The notes beneath the pieces were generated by a model that saw nothing but the letters and a program-made list of their open reading frames with translations, did not search any database and was not told where the DNA came from. From NCBI GenBank assembly GCA_009377795.1, contig WHTJ01000036.1:1-40930 (forward strand): a stretch of DNA of 40,930 bases, read 5' to 3'. This stretch comes from Propionibacteriales bacterium. Its GTDB lineage: Bacteria > Actinomycetota > Actinomycetes > Propionibacteriales > Nocardioidaceae. Position numbers and translations under genes: made by a program. Shown here one piece after another: positions 13,751 to 21,628 of this stretch (position 1 is the first letter of the stretch; each line of letters starts with the position of its first letter).

Positions 13751-15021
13751 CGACTCTCCGAGCGGGTACGGCGGCGGAGGAAGCTCCTGGCGCAGTCCTT
13801 CGGGTCGGCCGCGTCGTCGACCCGTTCGGACGCCGGGAACTCGACCTCGACCAGCCAGCCGGCGCCGTTGGGTCCCGCGCGGAACGTGCCGCCGAGCAGC
13901 TCGGAGCGTTCCCGCATCCCCTTGAGTCCGGCGCCCCCCTCGTCCGGGCGTACGTCCGGGACCTCGGCGAGGTCGTTCCACACGCTCAGCCGGCGCGGAG
14001 TGCGCACCAGGTCGAGGGTCGCGCGGACCCCGGCGTGGGGCGCGTGCTTCGCGGCGTTGGCCAATGACTCCTGCATGATCCGGTAGAGGCCGAGCCCGGC
14101 GGACGCGGACACCTCCTGCGCTTCGCCGTGCATCTGGTAGCGCACATCGAGACCGGCGTCCCGGAAGCCTTCGACCAGCCGGTCGATGTCGCCGACCCCC
14201 GGCTCCGGCGCGGCACGGCCGGTGCCCGACGCGAGGAGCCCCACGGTGCGCCGGATGTCCGTCATGGAGTGCCGGCCCAGCCGCTCGGCCTCGCGGAGGG
14301 CGTCCACGGCCTCCGCGATGTCCTCGTGGCTGTACGCGTCGACCGCGTCGTCGTGCTCATGCTCCTCGTGCTCGAGGGTGCGCCGTGCGGCGGTGAGATG
14401 CAGCATGGTCACGCTCAACGAATGCGCGATCACGTCGTGCACCTCACGCGCGATCCGCTGGCGTTCCTCGACCGCCGCCTTCTCCTCGCGTGTCGCCTGC
14501 GTGGCCTGTTCCTCCTCGATACGACGCTGCTGGTACTGCATGACGAAGCCGACGTCCCACCCGACCAGCACGGCCGGCACCCAGAACTCGGAGCCCTCGA
14601 ACCGGCCCGCGATGTCGACCGCGACCAGGGCCGCGGCGGCCAGAGCCGACGCGGCCACGCTTCGGAGCGTGGACTCCGTCGCCGCGACATGGCCCGCGAG
14701 CAGCACCGGGAGGAAGAGCGCGAAGTCGAACTCCACCGGATACACGACGATCAGGGTCAGCGCCGTGGGCACGGTGAGGAGTACGAAGACCGGCCAGGGC
14801 AGCTTGTACCCGGCCAGGTCGAACAGCCAGGGCGTCACGGCGACCAGGGCGATCGCCGCCTCGATGCCGAGCGGGAAGAACGCACCGCGCTGCTGCACGG
14901 CGGCGAATCCGGCGGCCAGGGCGCAGGCACCCATGAACAACGGGATCCACACCGGGAAGTCGAGGAAGCCGGCGCGGAGCCACCGGGTCCGCACCTTCTC
15001 CAGAACTCTGGTCACGCCCAT
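13747..15021 (-). CDS. Two-component sensor histidine kinase (HisKA_3)
   Basis: 424 residues. Five or six hydrophobic helices occupy the first 160 residues with little extracellular loop, so it probably senses something in or at the membrane. The HisKA_3 dimerisation box is EERQRIAREVHDVIAHSLSV with His195. The ATPase part includes GLGLYRIMQESLANAAKHAPHA (N-box) and GAGLKGMRERSELLGG (G-box). The C-terminus is basic (SFLRRRTRSESR). It is followed directly by its response regulator. The start at 15021 has only a weak GGCTGGACGG upstream. Confidence 0.92.
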   Translation of the reverse strand: MGVTRVLEKVRTRWLRAGFLDFPVWIPLFMGACALAAGFAAVQQRGAFFPLGIEAAIALVAVTPWLFDLAGYKLPWPVFVLLTVPTALTLIVVYPVEFDFALFLPVLLAGHVAATESTLRSVAASALAAAALVAVDIAGRFEGSEFWVPAVLVGWDVGFVMQYQQRRIEEEQATQATREEKAAVEERQRIAREVHDVIAHSLSVTMLHLTAARRTLEHEEHEHDDAVDAYSHEDIAEAVDALREAERLGRHSMTDIRRTVGLLASGTGRAAPEPGVGDIDRLVEGFRDAGLDVRYQMHGEAQEVSASAGLGLYRIMQESLANAAKHAPHAGVRATLDLVRTPRRLSVWNDLAEVPDVRPDEGGAGLKGMRERSELLGGTFRAGPNGAGWLVEVEFPASERVDDAADPKDCARSFLRRRTRSESR

Positions 15022-15194
15022 CCGTCCAGCCTACGGAGGTCAGGGGTGTCCTGCATCCGACCGTGGGCGGAGGCGAACCCCGACTCCGGTAGCAGTGAAG
15101 GACCCGACCGTCGTACGCAGACCGCGCACCGCCGCGGCCCGTAGCGTCCGGTGCATCACGACAACCCGATGGCCCGGTGGGGAGGAGGCAGACA
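15022..15194. promoter_or_regulatory. Divergent intergenic region
   Basis: It separates the histidine kinase gene and the unknown gene at 15195 and must hold both promoters. I see no clear boxes or inverted repeats other than GGAGGAGG, the ribosome binding site, at 15180-15187. Confidence 0.3.
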
Positions 15195-15706
15195 ATGAGT
15201 ACCGCATGGGAGACGTACCATCGCCGCGCCGAGGTGGTCCGCGAGGTCCTCGCGCACCTGGAGAGGGCGGCCGACGGCGACCTGCCGTGGGAGGCGGTGG
15301 ACGGCGCCGCCGAAGTGTTCGACGAACCCGCGGATCTTCTGCTGGCGCTGCATCAGGTCTGGTCCAACCGGCTGGCGGTGCGGGTCGACATGGCGCTCGA
15401 GCTGGGCGGTCAGGAGCTGGTCGAGAGCGTGAGCGGTGCCTGGCGGGACCTGGCCGATGCATTCCCCGGACTGCGGCGCGTGCTGGATGCGCACGCGGAC
15501 GACCCGGCCCTACGGCACGCCGAGCAGGTCGAGCACCGGCTGCTGGCGGTGGCCGCGGGACTGGCGACCCTCGGCGACCCGCCCGCGCTGGCCGCGGCCG
15601 AGGGGCGCGGCTCGCGGACACCATCAATGCGGCCTCGGTTCGGGACATCGGCCTGGTGGAGCGGCTGCTCCGGCGAGCGTGGCGGTCTGATCCGATTCCC
15701 GCGTGA
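15195..15706 (+). pseudogene. Unknown actinobacterial protein, frameshifted near its 3' end
   Basis: ATG 15195 behind GGAGGAGG starts MSTAWETYHRRAEVVREVLAHLE, a helical, acidic protein with RLAVRVDMALELGG in the middle. At the G-run 15602-15605 one base seems missing. The natural continuation, ARLADTINAASVRDIGLVERLLRRAWRSDPIPA, lies in the next frame and stops at 15706. The repaired protein has about 170 residues and is of a type I have no name for. Without repair the frame runs on to 15896, overlapping kamA on the other strand. A sequencing error is likely. Confidence 0.6.
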
Positions 15707-15754
15707 GTTCGGCCAGATGTGCAATCTCGGCGCGAAAATAGTTGCGGGCCGGGG

Positions 15755-17212
15755 TCAGTGGATGGTGAGCAGCTTCTGCTGCTCGGCGGCCGTCCGGGAC
15801 ACGGCGGCCCGCCGCTCCGCGTCGGCCAGGGAGTCGCCGGCGTGCTCGGCCCACCAACTCCGGCCCTCCGCCGGGAGGGTGTGGATCGGGTCGTAGTACT
15901 CGTAGTATCGGACGAGCGCGTCGGGGTCGTCGGACTCGATAGACGTGCGATAATTTTTTGTCCAGTAGGAAATTCCGCGCTCCCGGTCGTAGTCGGCCAG
16001 CTGGTGCACCCAGCGCTTGCCCACGAACGGCACGTCGCACACGATCCGCGGAGTCGCGAAACCCGGGAGATAGCCCATGATCGCGTGCTGTAGCTCCTGG
16101 GCCCGTGCCACCGAGACCCGCCAGTGCTCGCTGAACGGGATCATGTCGCACACGTAGAAGTAGTACGGCATGATCCCGGCGCCGTCGAGCAGCGCGAAGC
16201 ACAGGTCGAGCAGGTCGTGCGGGTCGGCGTTCACCCCGTTCAGCAGCACGCCCTGGTTCCGTACGTCCCGGATCCCGGTGTCGAGCATCGCCTGGGTGGC
16301 CTTGGCGACCAACGGGGTCACGGAGTTCGCGTGGTTGACGTGGGTGTGGATCGCGATCTGCGCACCGCGCTCGCGGGCCTTTGTCGCGAGCCGCTCCATG
16401 CCGGCCCGGATGTCGTCCTGCAGCCAGTGCTGCGGCAGCCCCATCAGCGCCTTGGTGGCCAGCCGGACGTCGCGGATGTTGTCGATGTCCAGCAGTTGCG
16501 AGACGTAGTCCTCGACCCGCGGCCACGGCATGTTCGCGATGTCGCCGCCGGACACGACGACGTCCCGGACGCTGGGCGTACGCCGCAGGTAGTCGATGTG
16601 CGCCGCCAGCCGGTCGACCGGCTTCAGCTCGAACTTCAGCTTGTCGACGGCCGGGGTCGAGTTGCCGACGAGGTCCATCCGGGTGCAGTGCCCGCAGTAC
16701 TGCGGACAGGTCGGCAGGATCTCGGCCAGGACCTTCGTCGGGTACCGGTGGGTCAACCCCTCCGCGACCCACATGTCGTGCTCGTGCAGGGAGTCCCGGG
16801 TGGCGTGCGGGTGCGACGGCCAGTCGGTACGCCGGTCCGAGAACACCGGGAGCATGTAGCGGCGTACCGGATCGGCGTAGAACGCCTCGGTCAGCGACCC
16901 CGGACCCTTCGGCGTCGCATGCGGCGCCATGGTGTTGACCATCTGCGGCGGCAGCAGCATGGACATCGTCGCCCGCTCCGCCTGGTCGCGCTCGAGATCG
17001 GCGTAGAACCGCTCGTCGAGCAGATCCCCGAGCGCCGCCCGCAGCTGCTTGATGTTCTTGACGCAGTGCGCGCGCTGCCATTGCGCGGACTCCCACTGCT
17101 CGGCCGTGACGTCGCGCCAACCGGGAAACCTAGTCCAGTCCGGCTCCACCGGCTGCACGCGGCGATACGCGTACGGCTGGTCGAGGCGAGCCCCGGGCTC
17201 GGGTGCGGTCAC
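15755..17212 (-). CDS. kamA: Lysine 2,3-aminomutase (KamA), radical SAM
   Basis: 485 residues from GTG 17212 (GAGGAG upstream). The radical SAM cluster motif is CPQYCGHC with Cys169, Cys173 and Cys176. The enzyme converts L-lysine to beta-lysine with PLP, S-adenosylmethionine and a 4Fe-4S cluster. The KamA frame is recognisable: the WESAQWQ segment at the start, DVVVSGGD, IHTHVNHANSVTP, NQGVLLNGVNAD and YYFYVCDMIPFSEHWR. The motif is followed by TRMDLVG instead of the TRRRF-type sequence of the clostridial enzyme, so a related amino acid substrate cannot be excluded. It diverges from kdd-kamD-kamE-kal, which points strongly to lysine catabolism. Confidence 0.85.
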   Translation of the reverse strand: MTAPEPGARLDQPYAYRRVQPVEPDWTRFPGWRDVTAEQWESAQWQRAHCVKNIKQLRAALGDLLDERFYADLERDQAERATMSMLLPPQMVNTMAPHATPKGPGSLTEAFYADPVRRYMLPVFSDRRTDWPSHPHATRDSLHEHDMWVAEGLTHRYPTKVLAEILPTCPQYCGHCTRMDLVGNSTPAVDKLKFELKPVDRLAAHIDYLRRTPSVRDVVVSGGDIANMPWPRVEDYVSQLLDIDNIRDVRLATKALMGLPQHWLQDDIRAGMERLATKARERGAQIAIHTHVNHANSVTPLVAKATQAMLDTGIRDVRNQGVLLNGVNADPHDLLDLCFALLDGAGIMPYYFYVCDMIPFSEHWRVSVARAQELQHAIMGYLPGFATPRIVCDVPFVGKRWVHQLADYDRERGISYWTKNYRTSIESDDPDALVRYYEYYDPIHTLPAEGRSWWAEHAGDSLADAERRAAVSRTAAEQQKLLTIH

Positions 17213-17330
17213 GGCTCCTCCAGATTTCGCGGTTGCGCACTCCCCAGGTTACGAGAGATCATTTTGGTCGTCCAATATTGCACCGGAGATTTTCCTGAAT
17301 TTACTCCGTCAGCCCGGAAGGAATTGACAG
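17213..17330. promoter_or_regulatory. Divergent control region of the kam cluster
   Basis: This spacer is much richer in A/T than the flanks (ATTTTGG, CCAATATTG, GATTTTCC, GAATTTAC) and carries the palindrome CAATATTG (17273-17280). It must hold promoters for kamA and the kdd operon. No specific regulator site can be named. Confidence 0.45.
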
Positions 17331-18401
17331 TTGACCGGACCCGCGAGCCCGTATGGCCTGCACCGGGTGCTCCGGCCCGAGGGCGCCCTGCCGCAGGCCG
17401 CCGAGGTCCTCGACACCCGCCGCGAGCTGTGGCCGAGCGAGGTGCGGGTCGACGTCGAGCGGCTCAACCTGGACGCGGCGTCGTACCGTCAGATGCACGC
17501 CCAGCACGGCGGCGACGGAGCCGCGATCCGCGACGAGGTGCTGGCGATCGTGCGTTCCCGGGGCAAGATGCACAACCCGGTGACCGGCTCCGGCGGCATG
17601 CTGGTCGGGACCGTCGACGAGGTGGGGCCGGAGTCGCCGCTCGGCCTGAAGCCCGGCCAGCGGGTCAGCACCCTGGTGTCGCTCACGCTCACGCCGCTCG
17701 TGATCGAGGACGGCCTGGCCGAGTGGGACGGGCGGTCCGAGCAGGTGCCGTGTCGCGGATACGCCATCCTGTTCGCGCGTTCGGTCGCCGCCGAGATCGC
17801 GGCGGGCCTGTCCACCGAGCTGTCGCTCGCGGTCATGGACGTCTGCGGTGCAGCCGCCCTGACCGCCCGGGTGGTGCGCACGCACGCCGCGCGAAGCGGC
17901 GCCCCGCCGACGGTCGCGGTGATCGGCGGTGCGGGCAAGTCGGGCTCGCTGTCGCTGGCCGCCGCCCGGGATGTGGGCGCCGGTCGCACCATCGGCGTCG
18001 TACCCGTGCCGGACGAGGCCGAGCTGCTCGAGGCGTCCGGGCTGGCCGACGCCGTCGTGCTCGCGGACGCCCGCGACCCGGTGGCGGTCTCCGAGGCGGT
18101 CGCCACCGCGGGCGGTCCCGCCGACGTCACCGTCGTGTGCGTCGACGTCGCCGGTTGCGAGGGCGGGGCGATCCTGTCCACCCGGGACGGCGGGACGGTC
18201 GTCTTCTTCTCGATGGCGACGTCGTTCTCCGCCGCGGCGTTGACTGCGGAGGGCCTGGCCGCCGACCTCACCATGCTGGTCGGCAACGGGTACGTGCCGG
18301 GACACGCCGGTTACGCCGTCGATCTGGTACGCCGCTTCTCCGGCGTACGGTCCCTTCTCGAACGCCGGCTCCGCACCGGCCCGATCTCCGAGGCAGGATG
18401 A
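17331..18401 (+). CDS. kdd: L-erythro-3,5-diaminohexanoate dehydrogenase
   Basis: 356 residues starting at a TTG (17331) with AAGGAA about 9 bases upstream. The N-terminal LRPEGALPQAAEVLDTRRELWPSEVRVDVERLNLDAASYRQM and the GKMHNPVTGSGGMLVG segment are typical of Kdd. The nucleotide-binding fold starts at TVAVIGGAGKSGSLSLAAARDVG, with a Gly-rich loop for NAD(P). The enzyme oxidises 3,5-diaminohexanoate to 5-amino-3-oxohexanoate with release of ammonia. Its stop overlaps the kamD start (ATGA). Membership in the kam operon supports the call strongly. Confidence 0.9.
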   Translation: MTGPASPYGLHRVLRPEGALPQAAEVLDTRRELWPSEVRVDVERLNLDAASYRQMHAQHGGDGAAIRDEVLAIVRSRGKMHNPVTGSGGMLVGTVDEVGPESPLGLKPGQRVSTLVSLTLTPLVIEDGLAEWDGRSEQVPCRGYAILFARSVAAEIAAGLSTELSLAVMDVCGAAALTARVVRTHAARSGAPPTVAVIGGAGKSGSLSLAAARDVGAGRTIGVVPVPDEAELLEASGLADAVVLADARDPVAVSEAVATAGGPADVTVVCVDVAGCEGGAILSTRDGGTVVFFSMATSFSAAALTAEGLAADLTMLVGNGYVPGHAGYAVDLVRRFSGVRSLLERRLRTGPISEAG

Positions 18402-20002
18402 CGAATGTGAGCACTCGTTCGACCCGGTCGCGCGGTCGCGGACCCATGCTCGAGCTCGACCCGGTCGCCGTCCGCAAGGCCCGCGGCCTTGCCCGGAAGG
18501 CCGGCCGCCCGATCGTCACGCTGGCCAAACGGCACACCACGGTCTCTGTCGAGCGGGCGACGCTCCGGCTGGCGGGACTGCGCGGTGCGGACCCGGACGG
18601 CACGCCGTGGGTCAACCGGCTGGTCGACGCGGTGCGGGAGGACGTCGGCCTCGAGAACGGCGCGGCACTGCCGGTCTGGGACGCGCTGATCCGCGAGGGC
18701 ATGAACGACCTGACGGCACTCGCTCAGAAGGCCGCCACCGGGTCGGTGCGATTCCGGCTGCCCGAGGGTCGCGACCGGGTCCGGGCCCGAGCCGCCGCAC
18801 GCAAGGCGGTCGCGGCCGGGGTGAAGCGGCTCGACGTACGCCGTCGCGAGCGCGAGCGGCTGATTCGCAAATGGGGCGACGCGCCGCGCCAGCCGTGGAT
18901 CTACCTGATCGTGGCGACCGGTGACATCTACGAGGACATGCCGCAGGCCCAGGCCGCGGCCCGGGCCGGGGCGGACGTGATCGCGGTGATCCGCTCGACC
19001 GGCCAGTCGCTGCTGGACTACGTGCCCGAGGGCGCGACCCGCGAGGGGTTCGCCGGCACGTACGCGACGCAGGAGAACTTCCGGCTGATGCGCTCGGCAC
19101 TGGACGACGTCAGCGCGGAGCTCGGCCGCTACGTACGGCTCACCAACTACGCCTCCGGGCTGTGCATGCCGGAGATCGCCGCACTGGCCGGAATGGAGCG
19201 TTTGGACATGATGCTGAACGACTCGATGTACGGCATCCTGTTCCGCGACATCAACCCGGTCCGGACCTTCGTGGACCAGCGGTTCAGCCGACAGGTGCAC
19301 GCCCGGGCCGGCATCATCATCAACACCGGCGAGGACAACTACCTCACCACCGCCGACGCCGTCGAGGCCGCGCACACCGTCACGGTCAGCCAGCTGCTGA
19401 ACGAGTACTTCGCGAAGGAGGCTGGGCTGGAGGACTGGCAGCTGGGCCTGGGGCACGCCTTCGAGATCGACCCCGATATCCCGGACAGCTTTCGGATGGA
19501 GCTGGCGCACGCGATGCTCGCCCGGCGGCTGTTCCCGAGGGCGCCGCTGAAGTGGATGCCGCCGACCCGGCACATGACCGGCGACATCTTCCGGGGGTAC
19601 CTGCTCGACGGATTCTTCAACCTGGCCGGTGCGCTCACCGGTCAGGGGATCCTGCTGGTCGGCATGATGACCGAGGCGGTCGTGACCCCGTGGCTGTCCG
19701 ACCGGGACGTCGCCCTGCAGAACGTCCGGTACGTGCTGGACGCGGCCGGCAACCTGCGCGAGGACTTTCGCCCGGCGCCGGACGGCTTCATCGCGCAGCG
19801 CGCCCGGCAGGTGCTCTCGGAGTCCATCAAGCTGCTGGAGCGGATCATCGACCACGAGCGCGGCCTGCTGGACGCGATCGCGGACGGCACGTTCGGCCTG
19901 ATGAAGCGGCCGCCGGACGGCGGGCGTGGTCTCGACGGCGTGGCGCGCAAGGCGCCCGATTACTTCAACCCCGCAAGCGAAACCCTCGAGGAGGCCGGAT
20001 GA
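18398..20002 (+). CDS. kamD: Lysine 5,6-aminomutase alpha subunit
   Basis: 534 residues. The start ATG 18398 has GAGGCAGG upstream and overlaps the kdd stop; ATG 18446 (MLELDP) would shorten it by 16. The family segments are clear: PWIYLIVATGDIYEDMPQAQAAARAGADVIAVIRSTGQSLLDYVP, GYATQENFR-like GTYATQENFRLMR, RLTNYASGLCMPEIAA, and the PLP-phosphate contact region MPPTRHMTGDIFRG. The alpha subunit forms the TIM barrel of the B12- and PLP-dependent enzyme that shifts the terminal amino group of beta-lysine to give 3,5-diaminohexanoate. It is coupled to kamE by ATGA. Confidence 0.93.
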   Translation: MTNVSTRSTRSRGRGPMLELDPVAVRKARGLARKAGRPIVTLAKRHTTVSVERATLRLAGLRGADPDGTPWVNRLVDAVREDVGLENGAALPVWDALIREGMNDLTALAQKAATGSVRFRLPEGRDRVRARAAARKAVAAGVKRLDVRRRERERLIRKWGDAPRQPWIYLIVATGDIYEDMPQAQAAARAGADVIAVIRSTGQSLLDYVPEGATREGFAGTYATQENFRLMRSALDDVSAELGRYVRLTNYASGLCMPEIAALAGMERLDMMLNDSMYGILFRDINPVRTFVDQRFSRQVHARAGIIINTGEDNYLTTADAVEAAHTVTVSQLLNEYFAKEAGLEDWQLGLGHAFEIDPDIPDSFRMELAHAMLARRLFPRAPLKWMPPTRHMTGDIFRGYLLDGFFNLAGALTGQGILLVGMMTEAVVTPWLSDRDVALQNVRYVLDAAGNLREDFRPAPDGFIAQRARQVLSESIKLLERIIDHERGLLDAIADGTFGLMKRPPDGGRGLDGVARKAPDYFNPASETLEEAG

Positions 20003-20784
20003 GCGAGCCGAGCCGGGAGGCGCGAACGAGCGTGATCCGGCCGTACGGCGACACCACCGGCGACGGCATGGTGCAGCTGTCGTTCACGCTGCCCGTACCG
20101 TACGGCAAGCGCGCCGAGGGCGCGGCCGCCCAGCTGGCCACCACGATGGGCCTCGACCCCGTCATGGTGGTCCATGCCAAACCCATGGGCGAGGGCTTCA
20201 CCTTCTTCGTGGTCTACGGACAGGTGAGCCATCTCGTGGACATGTCGCGGGTCGAGGTGACCGAACGCGACTACCCGCTGCTGAACCCGAAAGAGGTCAA
20301 CCTCGCCATCCGCGAGGGCCTGCGCCGACGGATGGTGGTCGTCGGCGGTTGCATCGGCACCGACGCCCACACCGTCGGCATCGACGCGATCCTCAACGTG
20401 AAGGGGTTCGCGGGGGAGAAGGGCCTGGAGTACTACCGGGAACTGCGGGTGGTGAACCTCGGTTCGCAGGTCTCCGTGCCCGACCTGGTCGAGCGGGCGC
20501 GGGAGGAGTCCGCCGACGCCGTGCTGGTCAGCCAGGTGGTGACCCAGCGGGACGCGCACATCCTGAACGCCAAGGAGATGGCCGCCGCGTTCCGCGACGA
20601 GTATCCGGCCAGGGCGCGGCCGCTGCTGATCGTCGGCGGCCCGCGGTTCGGTGAGAGGATGGCCGCCGAGCTCGGTGTCGACCGGGTGTTCTCGCGCGGT
20701 ACGACGCCGGGCGAGGTGGCGTCGTACCTGGTGGACGCCCTGATCACCCGCCGCGGGCCACGGCCGGAGAAGAGGAGCGCATGA
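19999..20784 (+). CDS. kamE: Lysine 5,6-aminomutase beta subunit (B12-binding)
   Basis: 261 residues. The Rossmann-type cobalamin domain carries the DxHxxG motif at Asp122-His124-Gly127 in GCIGTDAHTVGIDA. His124 should ligate cobalt, and Lys135 (NVKGFAG) occupies the place of the PLP-binding lysine of the clostridial enzyme (11 residues after the His). With KamD it makes the coenzyme-B12 enzyme. No reactivating proteins (KamB/KamC type) are seen in the window. It overlaps both neighbours by ATGA. Confidence 0.93.
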   Translation: MSEPSREARTSVIRPYGDTTGDGMVQLSFTLPVPYGKRAEGAAAQLATTMGLDPVMVVHAKPMGEGFTFFVVYGQVSHLVDMSRVEVTERDYPLLNPKEVNLAIREGLRRRMVVVGGCIGTDAHTVGIDAILNVKGFAGEKGLEYYRELRVVNLGSQVSVPDLVERAREESADAVLVSQVVTQRDAHILNAKEMAAAFRDEYPARARPLLIVGGPRFGERMAAELGVDRVFSRGTTPGEVASYLVDALITRRGPRPEKRSA

Positions 20785-21182
20785 GCGACGAGGCCGGACC
20801 CCGGGCTGGGCTTACCGTGACTCACCGGCGGTATGTGCCGTATTCGGACGCGCACTATGCGGGCAACCTGGTCGACGGCGCCTACGTCCTGAAGTTGTTC
20901 GGGGACGTCGCCACCGAGCTGTGCATCCGGACCGACGGCGACGAGGGGTTGCTCGCGGCGTACTCCGACGTGCAGTTCCGGGAACCCGTACGCGCGGGCG
21001 ACGTGCTCGAGGTGGGCGCTACCCTGGCCCGCGCGGGCCGGCGCAGCCGCGAGCTCGACTTCCGCGCTACGGTGGTGTGCCGCGGCCGCCCCGACCGCGC
21101 GGAGTCCGCGGCCGAGGTGTTGCCCGAACCGATCGTGGCTGTCACCGCCACCGGCACCGTCGTCGTATCGGCGGATGCCTGA
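20781..21182 (+). CDS. kal: 3-aminobutyryl-CoA ammonia-lyase
   Basis: 133 residues of hotdog fold: VTHRRYVPYSDAHYAGNLVDGAYVLKLFGDVATELCIRTDGDEGLLAAYSDVQFREPVRAGDVLEVGATL. Kal removes ammonia from 3-aminobutyryl-CoA to give crotonyl-CoA, the last specific step of clostridial lysine fermentation. It is the last gene of the operon, overlaps kamE by ATGA, and is followed by a terminator. The enzyme making its substrate, Kce, is not next to it as is usual in clostridia. Confidence 0.88.
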   Translation: MSDEAGPRAGLTVTHRRYVPYSDAHYAGNLVDGAYVLKLFGDVATELCIRTDGDEGLLAAYSDVQFREPVRAGDVLEVGATLARAGRRSRELDFRATVVCRGRPDRAESAAEVLPEPIVAVTATGTVVVSADA

Positions 21183-21201
21183 TCGGAGCGATCGGAGCAT
21201 C

Positions 21202-21230
21202 CGGCGTGTCACTCGGCGACACGCCGATTT
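21202..21230 (+). terminator. Terminator of the kam operon
   Basis: CGGCGTGTC (21202-21210) pairs perfectly with GACACGCCG (21218-21226) around a 7-base loop, followed by ATTTATG, 20 bases after the kal stop. Confidence 0.75.
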
Positions 21231-21628
21231 ATGAAAAAACTAAGAGAACTTCTGGTGTACGAACCCCCACCCTGACCTGCACAGACGGTGTAATGCCGCA
21301 GGTCAGCCCCGTCTTGACAGGACGGCCCATTCTTCGCGAGAGTTCTCAAGTCCACCGAGCAGGTCATACCTGCGAGCCGGTGTCGGATGGACCCGTGCAG
21401 GCTGGGGCGAGCACCAGGTCTCATGCCCTCACGGTTCGGCCGACGGTCGCTTGACAGGGTGGGGTGTGACTCGGACTGAGCCCGTCGCCCAGTAGACAAC
21501 GGACGAACGCACATCGCCAGTGGGCGGTCGTCCGGTCCGAAGGGCAACGGGCTTTTTCCGTGCCCGGAGCGTCTGGCGCAGAATGGGTACTGGCAGACTT
21601 GCCGGACGCAACCGGGAAACGGAGACCG
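21231..21628. other. Long intergenic region before lnt with inverted repeats
   Basis: About 400 bases without a convincing gene. It contains CTGACCTGC (21272-21280) / GCAGGTCAG (21298-21306), a perfect 9-bp stem with a 17-base loop, then a short CCGTC/GACGG stem. Near 21541-21567 GGGCAACGG and CCGTGCCC pair around a T-rich loop with one bulge. It may hold a structured leader or small RNA upstream of lnt. No known riboswitch pattern is recognised. Confidence 0.35.

Noticed and set aside
14186-15600. Plus-strand frame opposite the histidine kinase
   Set aside because: Antisense to a clear kinase gene. Only its last 35 codons are real sense, belonging to the frameshifted gene at 15195-15706.
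16124-18397. Very long plus-strand open frame running into kamD
   Set aside because: It is antisense to kamA and out of frame with kdd; the composition is typical of a high-GC shadow frame. Only the part from 18398 is a real protein.
21183-21628. Cobalamin riboswitch linked to the B12-dependent kam genes
   Set aside because: No B12-box-like conserved segment was seen here or in 17213-17330, and this region lies downstream of the operon.
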